A stretch of DNA of 64,000 nt from CAZAQK01 sp046344715 (GCA_046344715.1 JBKDKX010000017.1:3948-67947), one strand, 5' to 3'; numbered from the stretch's first letter, positions 25,113-34,997 are shown. Notes: a model not told the origin generated them from the letters alone. Numbers and translations: made by a program.

Positions 25113-26063
25113 ATGCGTTTTGTTCTTCTACTTGTTGCCGCTGTTATTGCTGTTGTCGCAGGTGTTGCTGCGCTTAAGTTTACAGGAGGTGGCAAGCAGG
25201 AATCCACCCCCGTTGTTGATGGGGCAGCCATACAAAAATCTGCTGATGTAGCAACAGTTGAAGTCCTTGTCGCACGTGAACAGATTGACGTTGGGGCCGT
25301 TATAAAAGAAGAAATGATCGCGAAACAGCCATGGCCTTCGCATCTTGTGCTGGAAAGTTTTGTGGTTGCCGGCGGCTCTGATGGGGATGTTATTGGCCGT
25401 GTTGCACGGTCTACTTTTATGCCACAGGAACCCTTGCTTAAGACGCGTCTGGCTAATCCGAATGATCCTAGCTTCCTTGCGGCGACTCTGCCGGAAGGTA
25501 AGCGCGCGGTAACCTTGGGAACTGATACTGTCGCAGGGGTTGCTGGATATATTTTTCCTGGGGACAGAGTGGATGTGCTGATGACGCACAATGTTCCAAA
25601 TCAGCTGGTTACACAGCGTTCCGGCGTTCGTAATTCGGCATCTCGTGAGCCGGCATATTCTGAAGTGTTGGTATCCAATACTCGTGTGCTTGCAGTGAAT
25701 TTGCGTGATGGTGGCGGCGATCGCGATAGGGCTCGGTCAAGTACTGCTCCGTCAAGCATCACCGTTGAGGTGCCAGAAGAAGTGGTGCAGCAGTTACGGC
25801 TTGCAGAAAAACTCGGCACGTTGTCTTTAGCGCTGCGTTCACTGAAAGATGTGGATAGAATTGATGCGCCTGCACCAACATCGCTTGAAAACCTTACGCG
25901 TGTGGAGTTGTCAAAGTCGGGTGATGTAAGCGGCGTTCGTATGGTGCGTGGCGTTCACTCAGATTCTGAATTGCAGGAGGAGATTGAATTGCAGAGATCG
26001 TTGCGGCAGATGTCCCCTACACTTGATTATAATGCTGGCAACATTAATCCGGCGCAACAATAG
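25113..26063 (+). CDS. cpaB: Flp pilus assembly protein CpaB/RcpC
   Basis: CpaB is a periplasmic Tad-pilus protein thought to help the secretin and bind peptidoglycan. A single N-terminal membrane anchor (residues 2-22) precedes an SAF-like domain (VEVLVAREQIDVGAVIKEEMI to MPQEPLL) and the RcpC domain (KRAVTLGTDTVAGVAGYIFPGDRVDVLMT). ATG at 25113 is chosen over GTG at 25104 because it starts the hydrophobic anchor cleanly. It is first in a run of seven same-strand pilus genes. Confidence 0.93.
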   Translation: MRFVLLLVAAVIAVVAGVAALKFTGGGKQESTPVVDGAAIQKSADVATVEVLVAREQIDVGAVIKEEMIAKQPWPSHLVLESFVVAGGSDGDVIGRVARSTFMPQEPLLKTRLANPNDPSFLAATLPEGKRAVTLGTDTVAGVAGYIFPGDRVDVLMTHNVPNQLVTQRSGVRNSASREPAYSEVLVSNTRVLAVNLRDGGGDRDRARSSTAPSSITVEVPEEVVQQLRLAEKLGTLSLALRSLKDVDRIDAPAPTSLENLTRVELSKSGDVSGVRMVRGVHSDSELQEEIELQRSLRQMSPTLDYNAGNINPAQQ

Positions 26064-26090
26064 CAATGTACAAAGAATGGTGTGGTGAAT

Positions 26091-27596
26091 ATGTCTAGGA
26101 AATTAGTTGTAAAATGCATTGTTTCTTTGTTTTGCTTGTTGGGGGCTCCTTTGCACGCGCAGGCATCGACAGGTGAGCTATTCGTTCCAATAAACCGATC
26201 TGTATTGGTTACACTCAAGGATGATGCTGAAGAGGTGCAGGTTGCGAATCCTGAGATTGCCGATATTCATGCTCATAACCCCAAGAATGTTACCATTATT
26301 GGTAAGCAGATTGGGCAAACGACAGTGCGTATTTTTAGTGCCAGTGGTATTTTGCTGCGCGATATTGGCGTAACGGTTGGGTATGATCTGCCTGCTATTC
26401 GTAAAGCACTAAAAGAATTTCTGCCCAATGAGGCGATCGCTGTAGAGAGAGTTGGTTCTCGTATCGCGCTCACCGGTCAGGTAAGCGATGCTGGTGCGGT
26501 AGATAAAGCGATGAAGATTGTGCAGAGTTTTATGGATGATTCCAGTTCGTCATCGGCTGGTAGTTTGGGCGCGCCACTGGCGGCAACAGGTGGTGGAACT
26601 ACTTCGTCGGATTCCTCGTCGCAAGTAATGAATATGTTGCAGGTGATTTCTGGCCAGCAGGTAATGTTGCGTGTGCAGATTGGCGAAATTCGTCGAGAAG
26701 CCCTTAAAATTTTAGGTGTAAACTTGAATTCGATTGGAAGAGCTGCAGGTGAGGGCTTTGTTGGGCTTGGCACTGGTGCAGGCCTTGCTGGTCTTGCGGC
26801 TAATACTGCCGGTACCCTTACCAGCCCTGGGCTGTTTACATTTGCCGGAAACCCACCGTCAAATACGCAGGGTATATTGATTGGTCGGTGGCAGCCGGAT
26901 GGTCCATCAGGCAATACAATTGCAGGTGCGCTCAGGGCACTTGAGCGTGACGGCGTATTTAAGTTGCTTGCGGAGCCAAACCTTGTGGCGGTTTCTGGTG
27001 AAGAAGCTGAATTTCTTGCAGGCGGTGAAATTCCCATTCCTGTTGTTGACAGCAGCGGAAGTGGTACAGGGAGTGTGAGTATTGAATATAAACCGTTCGG
27101 TGTAGCGTTACGGTTTACGCCGCAGGTGCTTGGTGAGAACCGTGTTCGTATGGTTGTATTACCGGAGGTTTCTGAGATTTCATCTGAAAATGCGATAACT
27201 ATTAGTGGGTTTTCTATCCCCAGTATCAGTACTCGCCGTGCAAAAACAACAGTGGAACTTGCGCCTGGGGAAGGTTTTATGATTGCCGGCCTTATCAAGG
27301 ATGATATGCGTGCGACTATTGACCAGCTTCCTGGTGTAAAAGAAGTGCCTGTACTTGGTGCATTGTTCCGCAGTACGGAGTTTCGTCGTAATGAAACAGA
27401 GCTGGTGATTGCGGTGACGCCTTACATTGTCGATCCGCTTAAAAGTTCAGATATAAAGTTACCTGTAGATGATTTCCGTGCCAGTAGCCAGATGGAGATG
27501 TTATTCTACGGTGCGCTTGGGTCGCTGTCTGGCAATGCGCCTGTGATCTCACAAACGCCGCCTGTTGAAGGCCCAATTGGATTTATGGTGGATTGA
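26091..27596 (+). CDS. cpaC: Flp pilus secretin CpaC/RcpA
   Basis: CpaC forms the outer-membrane secretin ring through which the Flp pilus exits. A Sec signal peptide (residues 1-24, ending HAQA) is followed by the pilus N-domain (FVPINRSVLVTLKDDAEEVQVANPEIADI), a BON-like region and the secretin core (LRALERDGVFKLLAEPNLVAVSGEEAEFLAGGEIPIP to TELVIAVTPYIVDPL). A Ser/Gly-rich insert lies at about residues 150-175. ATG at 26091 is preferred over GTG at 26082. It has 501 residues. Confidence 0.95.
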   Translation: MSRKLVVKCIVSLFCLLGAPLHAQASTGELFVPINRSVLVTLKDDAEEVQVANPEIADIHAHNPKNVTIIGKQIGQTTVRIFSASGILLRDIGVTVGYDLPAIRKALKEFLPNEAIAVERVGSRIALTGQVSDAGAVDKAMKIVQSFMDDSSSSSAGSLGAPLAATGGGTTSSDSSSQVMNMLQVISGQQVMLRVQIGEIRREALKILGVNLNSIGRAAGEGFVGLGTGAGLAGLAANTAGTLTSPGLFTFAGNPPSNTQGILIGRWQPDGPSGNTIAGALRALERDGVFKLLAEPNLVAVSGEEAEFLAGGEIPIPVVDSSGSGTGSVSIEYKPFGVALRFTPQVLGENRVRMVVLPEVSEISSENAITISGFSIPSISTRRAKTTVELAPGEGFMIAGLIKDDMRATIDQLPGVKEVPVLGALFRSTEFRRNETELVIAVTPYIVDPLKSSDIKLPVDDFRASSQMEMLFYGALGSLSGNAPVISQTPPVEGPIGFMVD

Positions 27597-27597
27597 T

Positions 27598-28173
27598 ATG
27601 AAAAAAATTAGCCTCATTACTCTGTTATTGGCTCTGCCAGCGTGCAGTGAGATTCCTGCGGCTGCTTATTATGATCGCGGAGATCCTGAAAATCTTCTGG
27701 ATGTTTCGTCTGAAGTGGTAAATATGAATTTGTCTTCCGCAACAGCAATGCATGAACTGACGGCAATGGTATCACAAGACCCCCCCACTCGTGTGGAAAT
27801 GACCTGTTCACCGAAAGATGGGTTGTGTATGGAGGTACGCCGGATGTTTGAGCAATATGCGGTTCCAGTTGATCCATCTGATGCACATGGCATTACAATG
27901 ATTTATGAGCGTGTAGTTGCTCGTGACTGTGAGGGGCGTTTTATTGATAATTCGATAAATCCTTATAACCTCAACCATCCGACTCTAGGCTGTTCCGTGG
28001 CTGCCAATACTGTGCAGATGGTCAGCGATAAGCGTCAGTTTACCAATCCGTCTCTGTTAGATTACTCTGACGGTGAGAAGGCTCAGCAGGTGTATCGTGT
28101 TTACCTCACGCCGCCGTCAGCACCCAACACTGCCAATGAGAGTATATTAAACACGATTCAGCAGAGTAACTAG
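27598..28173 (+). CDS. cpaD: Pilus assembly lipoprotein CpaD
   Basis: CpaD is the outer-membrane lipoprotein (pilotin-like) of the Tad secretin. ATG at 27598 begins a lipoprotein signal with lipobox LPAC (Cys17). The ending of the core, LGCSVAANTVQMVSDKRQFTNPSLLDYSDGEKA, is the conserved CpaD block. The gene starts right after the cpaC TGA, so the two are coupled. At 191 residues it is slightly shorter than the Caulobacter protein. Confidence 0.9.
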   Translation: MKKISLITLLLALPACSEIPAAAYYDRGDPENLLDVSSEVVNMNLSSATAMHELTAMVSQDPPTRVEMTCSPKDGLCMEVRRMFEQYAVPVDPSDAHGITMIYERVVARDCEGRFIDNSINPYNLNHPTLGCSVAANTVQMVSDKRQFTNPSLLDYSDGEKAQQVYRVYLTPPSAPNTANESILNTIQQSN

Positions 28174-28189
28174 TCACAATTTTATTTTT

Positions 28190-29416
28190 ATGAGTAACAA
28201 CAGCCCTTTTCTAATCGTATGCTTTGACCAGGAAGAGCTGGCGGGTCTGGTTGATCTGGCGCAAGTGCTTGGGTATCCGGATGCACAGGTGGCTGTCGGC
28301 GGTGCACAACAGGCAATCCATGCGCTTGGACAACGTTCTGTTCCACCTGAATATTTACTGATTGATACAGGCAATCGTGACAAAAGCGTATTGTCGGAAC
28401 TTGACGCGCTTGCTGAGCATTGTGAAGGCGATGTAAAAGTTGTGGTGATTGGTTCCATTAACGATATCGTTTTTTATCGCGAGCTTAAATCGCGTGGTGT
28501 ATTGGAATATTTTCCACGACCGGTAAATGCGGCTGACGTACGGCCTGTGCTTATGCAGGTTGCCGCTGACAAGGTTAAGCATACCTCTGGGAGTAAGCAG
28601 GAAGGCACGGTGATTTCTGTCATGTCTGCCGCTTCTGGTGATGGGGCGACAACGGTTGCCATGAACTTGGCCTATACGCTTGCACATGAATATAAGCAAC
28701 CTACCGTGCTTGTAGACATGGATTATCAGTTTGGTCTTATCAGCAAAAGTCTGGATATGAATGCCGCGTTTGGCATCAAGGAATTGTTTGATCATCCTGA
28801 ACGTGGTCTTGATGACATGCTGGTCAGCAAGATGCTGGTAAGTTATAAGGATAAGCTGAATATCATTGCGGCTCCGAATGATTTACGCCTGTTTCCCATG
28901 GTAAGGCCAGAAACTATTCGTGAACTTGTCAGTGTGTTGCGTTCTCAATTTGCTTTTGTGGTGATTGATGTACCTCACGTGTGGACAGATTGGACGGCAG
29001 CAACACTCACATATTCTGATCATTCGGTCATCGTAGCACAGCTTTGGCTGCGTTCACTTACACATGCATCACGATTATTGACCGCATGGAACAGTATTGG
29101 CGTATCTGAGAAAGATATTTCTGTGTTGATTAACCGTAGTGGTGCCAAATTCAAAGAAGCGATTACCGCACAGGATTTTGAGCGTATCTGCAGGCATAAA
29201 ATAGCGGTGCATATCAATAATGATATACGCGCGATTTCTCAGGCTGAAAATGATGCAAGAACGTTGATGGAAGCAGATGAAAAGGGGGTGATGCAACAAC
29301 AGTTCCAGCAATTTGCCGGTGCGTTATGTAAGCGTTTCAGGCCGTATGCTGTCGGTGATGAACAAAAACCACAGGATATAGGTAAAAAAGGTCTGAGAAT
29401 GTTGTTGAAGAAGTAG
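28190..29416 (+). CDS. cpaE: Pilus assembly ATPase-like protein CpaE/TadZ
   Basis: CpaE/TadZ is a MinD-related protein that places the Tad machine at a cell site. An N-terminal receiver-like domain (1-125) is followed by the ATPase domain beginning VISVMSAASGDGATTVAMNLAYTL. Here the deviant Walker A has Ala in place of Lys (GDGATT), which is usual in CpaE/TadZ and not a defect of this gene. VLVDMDYQFG carries the Asp of the family. It has 408 residues. It ends three bases before cpaF. Confidence 0.94.
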   Translation: MSNNSPFLIVCFDQEELAGLVDLAQVLGYPDAQVAVGGAQQAIHALGQRSVPPEYLLIDTGNRDKSVLSELDALAEHCEGDVKVVVIGSINDIVFYRELKSRGVLEYFPRPVNAADVRPVLMQVAADKVKHTSGSKQEGTVISVMSAASGDGATTVAMNLAYTLAHEYKQPTVLVDMDYQFGLISKSLDMNAAFGIKELFDHPERGLDDMLVSKMLVSYKDKLNIIAAPNDLRLFPMVRPETIRELVSVLRSQFAFVVIDVPHVWTDWTAATLTYSDHSVIVAQLWLRSLTHASRLLTAWNSIGVSEKDISVLINRSGAKFKEAITAQDFERICRHKIAVHINNDIRAISQAENDARTLMEADEKGVMQQQFQQFAGALCKRFRPYAVGDEQKPQDIGKKGLRMLLKK

Positions 29417-29418
29417 CT

Positions 29419-30894
29419 ATGTTTGGAAAAAAACCTACCAATGCTAATCTTCCGGTTCCTACCCAGACGGGGAAGCGTTTGCAGAAACAGCAGGCTGATG
29501 TCGTTGCTGCGGACACTGCAACTATTAATGATCGAAAGCTCTTTGAATACACCGCGCGCATCAGTGAGACACAAGCTGCTGCAAGTAAAGCGGAGGCTAT
29601 ATTTGCAGATAGCAACCTTGAAACGGCAGAATATGCCAAGGCAAAGAAACTACTTACTGATGCGTTGCTTGATCGCATTGATTTTGGAATGCTTCGCACG
29701 CTTTCTGAGCAGGCTAAGCGTGAGCGTGTGCGTGATGTGGCGAGCCATATATTGTCGCATGATATTCAAGTGCCGCTTACCGCTCAGCAAGTTGACTTAC
29801 TGAAAGATCAGGCGATTGATGATTTGCTTGGTTTTGGGCCAATAGAAGTGCTGATGGCGGATACAGATGTTGCTGATATTATGATTAATGGACATCAGCA
29901 GGTCTTTGTAGAGAAAAAAGGAAAAATATTGCTGACAGATATTACATTCGGCAGTGAAAAACATTTGCTGAGCGTTATCCAGAAAATTGTATCGCTGGTT
30001 GGTAGGCGCATTGATGAATCAAGCCCGATGGTTGATGCGCGTATGCCGGATGGCTCGAGGTTCAACGCGATTATTCCACCCCTGGCACTGGATGGCTGCC
30101 TTGTATCTATCCGTAAATTCCGCAAGCAGAAAATGGCATTGCAGGAATATGTGGAGTGGGGCTCTATGAGCCAGACTATGTGCGATTTCCTGAAAATTTG
30201 TGGTAATATACGAATTAATATCATTATCTCTGGTGGTACGGGTTCTGGTAAAACCACCATGTTAAATGCACTTTCTGGAAATATTGACCATAAAGAGCGT
30301 GTCATTACCATTGAAGACGCTGCCGAGTTACAGTTACAGCAGCCGCATGTGTTGAGGCTTGAAACGCGTCCTTCCAACATGGAGGGAGTGGGAGAAATTA
30401 CTGCTCGTCAGCTGGTAAAGAACGCCCTGCGTATGCGACCAGACCGGATCATCATTGGTGAAATCCGTGGCGATGAAGTCATCGATGTGCTCTCTGCAAT
30501 GAACACCGGCCACGATGGTTCTATGGCGACTATCCATGCGAATAACCCAAGAGATGCGATGAGTCGTATTGAGAATCTTGTGGGGATGTCGAGTGTAAAA
30601 TTGTCAATTGCATCGTTGCGTACACAAATTACCAGTGCTGTGCATCTGGTGGTCCAAGTGGCCAGGCAGCGCGATGGCAGAAGGCGAGTGACACATATTG
30701 ATGAAATTGTTGGTATTGATGGAGAACAGATTGTAACGCAGAATTTATTCGGTTTCCGGCCAGGGCCTATGGATGAGCATGGCCATCTGACCGGTGAGTT
30801 TTATTGTACAGGAGCAATACCAGCCTTTATTGGCCAGGCAGAATATTTTGGTCGCGGTGAAGAAATGCGTCAGGCACTGAAAGTGACGGGGTAA
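29419..30894 (+). CDS. cpaF: Tad pilus secretion ATPase CpaF/TadA
   Basis: CpaF is the hexameric traffic ATPase that drives Flp pilus extension and retraction. After an Ala/Lys-rich N-terminal region it shows VADIMINGHQQVFVEKKGK, the Walker A IIISGGTGSGKTTMLNAL, the Asp box TIEDAAELQL, and LRMRPDRIIIGEIRGDEVIDVLSAMNTGHDGSMATIHANNPRDA with Walker B and the His box. All catalytic residues are intact. It has 491 residues. Its stop overlaps the tadB start by one base. Confidence 0.97.
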   Translation: MFGKKPTNANLPVPTQTGKRLQKQQADVVAADTATINDRKLFEYTARISETQAAASKAEAIFADSNLETAEYAKAKKLLTDALLDRIDFGMLRTLSEQAKRERVRDVASHILSHDIQVPLTAQQVDLLKDQAIDDLLGFGPIEVLMADTDVADIMINGHQQVFVEKKGKILLTDITFGSEKHLLSVIQKIVSLVGRRIDESSPMVDARMPDGSRFNAIIPPLALDGCLVSIRKFRKQKMALQEYVEWGSMSQTMCDFLKICGNIRINIIISGGTGSGKTTMLNALSGNIDHKERVITIEDAAELQLQQPHVLRLETRPSNMEGVGEITARQLVKNALRMRPDRIIIGEIRGDEVIDVLSAMNTGHDGSMATIHANNPRDAMSRIENLVGMSSVKLSIASLRTQITSAVHLVVQVARQRDGRRRVTHIDEIVGIDGEQIVTQNLFGFRPGPMDEHGHLTGEFYCTGAIPAFIGQAEYFGRGEEMRQALKVTG

Positions 30895-31865
30895 TGATGG
30901 AACCCATCATGATTGCAGCCTTTATTGGTATCGCAGTATACATTTTTATTGTGGCGTTAATACCGCGTCGTGTACTGCTTGACAGCAATAAGTACACCAA
31001 GAGTGTACTAAAGCGGCTTGAGAGTGAAGCTATTGCTCAAGGATCGGCGCATGAAGAAACAGTCAATATCATGCGTGAGCAGATAGAAAAGGCTGATCTG
31101 TTGACCCGTGTGTTTTTTACGCTGCCAGGTTCAAAATTCATATATCCCAAGTTGTTAAAAGCCGGCATTGCGCATAATATCAATAAATTTGTTCTGGTCT
31201 TATTACTCATCGGACTATTGGTAATGTGGTTTTTACGAAATCAGGGCATAATAAGCATCTTTGTAGCGGTTGCAGTGGTGTATATTGTTGCCTGGTACTA
31301 TGTAAGGCGTTGTATCAAGAAACGCAGCGCTATGTTTCTCAATCATTTTCCTGATGCGTTAGATATGATTGTGCGTAGCGTAAAGTCTGGTTATCCACTC
31401 GCAGGAGCTATACGTATGGTGGCGGATAATATGTCACCACCTATCAGTTCAGAGTTTAAGCAAGTAGCAGACGAAACAGCTTATGGTAGCACGTTGGTTG
31501 ATGCGCTTAAACGCCTCTGTCAGCGTATTGATGAGCCCGATATAAAGTTTTTTGTGGTCGTGTTATCAGTGCAGCAGGAAGTGGGTGGTAACCTTGCAGA
31601 AGTACTTTCTAATCTCTCCAGTATTATTCGTAAGCGTAAGCACCTTCGGTTGAAGGTTAGGGCAATTACTTCCGAGGGTAGAGCCACAGCGTGGGTTCTG
31701 GGTTCGCTTCCTGGGTTTGTTTTTATTATAATCAATAAAATGTCGCCCAAGCATATGGAACCACTATTTGATACAGTGCTCGGTAATATGTTGCTTGCAG
31801 GTGCTATAGGTATTGTACTGCTTGGTGGTTTTATCATCACCAAAATGTCGGATGTTGAGGTGTAA
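30894..31865 (+). CDS. tadB: Tad pilus platform protein TadB
   Basis: TadB is one of two inner-membrane platform proteins of the T2SS-F family. Membrane spans lie at about 5-23, 92-125 (double), 268-287 and 296-316. The soluble T2SSF domain carries FPDALDMIVRSVKSGYPLAGAIRMVADNMSPPISSEF and the second LSNLSSIIRKRKHLRLKVRAITSEGRATAWVLGSLP. It has 323 residues. It overlaps both neighbours by one base (TAATG), so expression is coupled. Confidence 0.95.
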   Translation: MMEPIMIAAFIGIAVYIFIVALIPRRVLLDSNKYTKSVLKRLESEAIAQGSAHEETVNIMREQIEKADLLTRVFFTLPGSKFIYPKLLKAGIAHNINKFVLVLLLIGLLVMWFLRNQGIISIFVAVAVVYIVAWYYVRRCIKKRSAMFLNHFPDALDMIVRSVKSGYPLAGAIRMVADNMSPPISSEFKQVADETAYGSTLVDALKRLCQRIDEPDIKFFVVVLSVQQEVGGNLAEVLSNLSSIIRKRKHLRLKVRAITSEGRATAWVLGSLPGFVFIIINKMSPKHMEPLFDTVLGNMLLAGAIGIVLLGGFIITKMSDVEV

Positions 31866-32818
31866 TGACTACGGAATACATCATATATGCGCTGATGGTG
31901 GTGGCATTTTTTACTATCTACATGGCATTGGTACATTTATTCCGCCGTGATTCAAAAAAATCGCGTATACAAAGAACCGCAGCAGATGCTTTCTATGAAG
32001 CACAAGAAGAAAACAAGACGCCGGAATTTGCAAGTTTTTGCGCGGCAATGGTTGCCCTGACCGGTGTGGATGTAAAAAACCAGAAAGAACTTCAGGTTAG
32101 TCTTTCGCAGGCGGGTATCAATTCTCCTTATGCCGTGTATTATTTTCTGTTCTTCAAGCGTATTCTACAGCCAATAATATTGGTGTTGGGGGTGTATTTC
32201 TTCATTAAGGGCATTACTTCTGTTGGTCTTCCAGGGTCCAAAAAAGCCAGTTTCCTGCTCATAGGTGGTTTTTGTGCTTTGATAGGAATGTTTGGAGCGC
32301 AGCTTTACGTGAGCAATGCCAGACAGAAACGTCAGAAGAAATTACTGCGTTCTTTTCCTGAAGGCTTGGATTTATTATTGGTATGTATTGAGTCAGGTCT
32401 TGGACTTGATGCAGCACTTGGTCGTGTATGTGTAGAATTATCTAATGCGCATCCGGAACTGGGGCAAGAGCTTGAGCGCACACGTATTGAACTTACCATG
32501 ATGAGTGATCGTACGCAGGCATTACAGAATCTGGCAGAGCGGACACAGATTTTACCGTTCAAATCATTGGTTGCGGCACTAATACAAACAGAAAAATTTG
32601 GTACCAGCCTGCTTGAAACACTCAGGGTGTTATCGGAAGACCAGCGTGTGACACGTTTGCTGAATGCGGAAAATAAGGCTGCCAAAATTCCTGTGCTTAT
32701 TACCATACCCCTCATTTTCTGCATCATGCCTTCATTCATGATTATTATTCTGGGGCCGCCTATTGTACGTGTTATTGAAATGGGCGGTGTTATGGGCGGT
32801 ACTGATAAGCAAAAGTAA
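31865..32818 (+). CDS. tadC: Tad pilus platform protein TadC
   Basis: TadC is the partner platform protein of TadB. It has spans at about 5-22, 95-115, 120-145 and 275-300, and the T2SSF domain FPEGLDLLLVCIESGLGLDAALGRVCVELSNAHPELGQEL. The later LVAALIQTEKFGTSLLETLRVLSEDQR is typical. It is the last Tad gene here; only 20 bases separate it from uvrB. No tadD, tadE/F, flp or cpaA gene follows. Confidence 0.95.
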   Translation: MTTEYIIYALMVVAFFTIYMALVHLFRRDSKKSRIQRTAADAFYEAQEENKTPEFASFCAAMVALTGVDVKNQKELQVSLSQAGINSPYAVYYFLFFKRILQPIILVLGVYFFIKGITSVGLPGSKKASFLLIGGFCALIGMFGAQLYVSNARQKRQKKLLRSFPEGLDLLLVCIESGLGLDAALGRVCVELSNAHPELGQELERTRIELTMMSDRTQALQNLAERTQILPFKSLVAALIQTEKFGTSLLETLRVLSEDQRVTRLLNAENKAAKIPVLITIPLIFCIMPSFMIIILGPPIVRVIEMGGVMGGTDKQK

Positions 32819-32838
32819 TAGCCGATCTATTAGCAGAT

Positions 32839-34857
32839 ATGTCCATTGTGTTTAAGCTCGTTTCCGATTTTTCGCCAGCGGGTGATCAGCCTCAGGCGAT
32901 AGCTTCGCTTGTCTCAGGCCTTAACAATAATGATCGTGATCAGGTGTTGCTGGGCGTTACCGGTTCAGGAAAAACCTTCACCATGGCGCACGTGATACAC
33001 ACATTGCAGCGGCCAGCCCTCATTATGGCGCACAACAAAACACTCGCTGCCCAGCTATATTCCGAGATGAAGGCCTTCTTTCCTGATAATGCGGTGGAAT
33101 ATTTCGTGTCGTATTATGATTATTATCAGCCAGAGGCCTACGTTCCGAAGACGGACACCTTCATCGAAAAAGATTCTTCCATCAATGAACAGATAGATCG
33201 TATGCGCCACTCTGCCACGCGCAGTATGCTGACTCGCAGCGATGTGATTGTGGTGGCGTCTGTCTCGTGCATTTACGGTATTGGCTCGGTGGAAACCTAT
33301 TCGCAGATGGTGCTGAATCTTGATGTGGGGCAATCTCTCGGTCAGCAGGATTTGGTAAAAAAACTGGTAGAGTTACAGTATCTTCGTAACGATGTGGACT
33401 TTAAGCGCGGTGCTTTCCGAGTGCGCGGCGATGTGATGGACGTGTTTCCCTCGCATTATGAAGATGCAGCGTGGCGCATCACATTCTTTGGTGATGAGAT
33501 TGAAAGCATCAGTGAATTCGACCCGCTGACTGGCGAGCGCAAGGCTAAGCTGCAATCAGTGAGCATTTTCGCCAATAGCCATTATGTGACGCCAAAACCC
33601 ACAGTGGAGCGCGCCATTCGCCAGATAAAAGAAGAATTAAAAGCACGACTTGCCGTGCTATATGAGCAAAATAAATTGGTGGAAGCGCAAAGGCTGGAGC
33701 AACGCACCACCTATGATTTGGAAATGCTGGTAGAAACCGGCATGTGCAAGGGCATTGAAAACTATTCGCGCTATTTATCCGGCACGGAAGCAGGGCAACC
33801 ACCGCCGACGCTCTTTCAATATCTCCCAAAAAATGCACTGTTATTTATTGATGAAAGCCATGTCACCGTGCCGCAGATTGGCGGTATGTTTAATGGTGAC
33901 AGGGCGCGGAAAACCACGTTGGTGGAATATGGCTTCCGCCTGCCTTCCGCGCTCGATAACCGCCCGCTAAAATTCGAAGAGTGGGACGCTATGCGTCCAA
34001 ACACCGTGTTTGTGTCAGCTACTCCCGGCAAATGGGAGATGGAGCGCACGGGTGGTGCGTTCATCGAGCAGGTGATTCGCCCGACAGGCCTCATCGACCC
34101 GCCATGTGAAATCCGCCCGGTTGAAACACAGGTGGATGATTTGCTGGCCGAGTGCCACGCCACGATAAAACAAGGCTACCGCGTATTAGTCACTACGCTG
34201 ACTAAGCGCATGGCCGAAGAACTCACCGATTATATGGATGAGGCGGGCATCAGCGTGCGCTATCTGCATTCCGATGTGGAAACGTTGGAACGCATCGAAA
34301 TTATCCGCGATTTGCGGCTGGGAAAATTCAATGTGCTGATAGGCGTAAACCTGCTGCGTGAGGGATTAGATATTCCTGAATGTGGCCTGATGGCGATTCT
34401 AGATGCCGACAAGGAAGGATTCCTGCGCTCGGCGACCTCGCTGATTCAAACGATTGGCCGCGCTGCCAGAAACATCGACAGCAAGGTGATTTTATATGCT
34501 GATCGTGTAACCAACTCGATGAAGATCGCGCTCGATGAAACCGACAGGCGGCGGGCGATTCAGGTGGCGTATAATGAAAAGCACGGCATCACGCCGGCGA
34601 GTGTGAAAAAGCAGATCGGTGAGATTATCGAATCGGTTTACGAGCATGACCATTTCACGGTGAGCAAACAACCGAAAAAATACGACGTGGGCGAGAACGC
34701 CAAGAAAAATAAAGAAGCTTATATCGAGGCACTGCGCACCAAGATGCTGGAAGCAGCAGCAGACCTTGAATTTGAAGCAGCGGCCAAACTGCGCGATGAG
34801 ATTACGCAGCTGGAAACAAAACCCCAAGCCCCGGGTTCAGCGAAGAAAAAGGCTTAG
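32839..34857 (+). CDS. uvrB: Excinuclease ABC subunit B
   Basis: UvrB is the damage-verification helicase-like subunit of nucleotide excision repair. Walker A GVTGSGKTFTMAHV is near residue 40, the YYDYYQPEAYVP hairpin that probes DNA follows at about 95, and the DExx box is LFIDESHVTVPQ near 335. Helicase motifs VGVNLLREGLDIPE and QTIGRAARN are intact. The C-terminal UVR motif (MLEAAADLEFEAAAKLRDEI) binds UvrC. It has 672 residues. It is close behind tadC but functionally separate. Confidence 0.97.
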   Translation: MSIVFKLVSDFSPAGDQPQAIASLVSGLNNNDRDQVLLGVTGSGKTFTMAHVIHTLQRPALIMAHNKTLAAQLYSEMKAFFPDNAVEYFVSYYDYYQPEAYVPKTDTFIEKDSSINEQIDRMRHSATRSMLTRSDVIVVASVSCIYGIGSVETYSQMVLNLDVGQSLGQQDLVKKLVELQYLRNDVDFKRGAFRVRGDVMDVFPSHYEDAAWRITFFGDEIESISEFDPLTGERKAKLQSVSIFANSHYVTPKPTVERAIRQIKEELKARLAVLYEQNKLVEAQRLEQRTTYDLEMLVETGMCKGIENYSRYLSGTEAGQPPPTLFQYLPKNALLFIDESHVTVPQIGGMFNGDRARKTTLVEYGFRLPSALDNRPLKFEEWDAMRPNTVFVSATPGKWEMERTGGAFIEQVIRPTGLIDPPCEIRPVETQVDDLLAECHATIKQGYRVLVTTLTKRMAEELTDYMDEAGISVRYLHSDVETLERIEIIRDLRLGKFNVLIGVNLLREGLDIPECGLMAILDADKEGFLRSATSLIQTIGRAARNIDSKVILYADRVTNSMKIALDETDRRRAIQVAYNEKHGITPASVKKQIGEIIESVYEHDHFTVSKQPKKYDVGENAKKNKEAYIEALRTKMLEAAADLEFEAAAKLRDEITQLETKPQAPGSAKKKA

Positions 34858-34997
34858 TTTCTCCCTCTCCCCTTGTGGGAGAGGGCTTTATTTCTTAGGC
34901 TTACGCAGTAAGTCTTAGAAATAAAGGGTGAGGGGTTACTTACTTATTATAAGCATCACCCCCTCCCTAACCCTCCCCCATCAAGGGGTAGGGGATT
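34857..34997. repeat. Composite palindromic repeat (family B, two modules)
   Basis: CTCCCTCTCCCCTTGTGG begins an inverted module whose centre has TTATTTCTTAGGCTTACG facing AGTCTTAGAAATAAAG. A second B module of 40 bases (34956-34995) matches the copy inside the nitrilase gene at 42261-42300 in 36 of 40 positions. It follows the uvrB stop immediately and contains no gene. Confidence 0.8.

Noticed and set aside
28190..29416. Missing Walker A lysine in CpaE as an anomaly
   Set aside because: Ala at this position is common in the CpaE/TadZ family, so it is normal for the gene.
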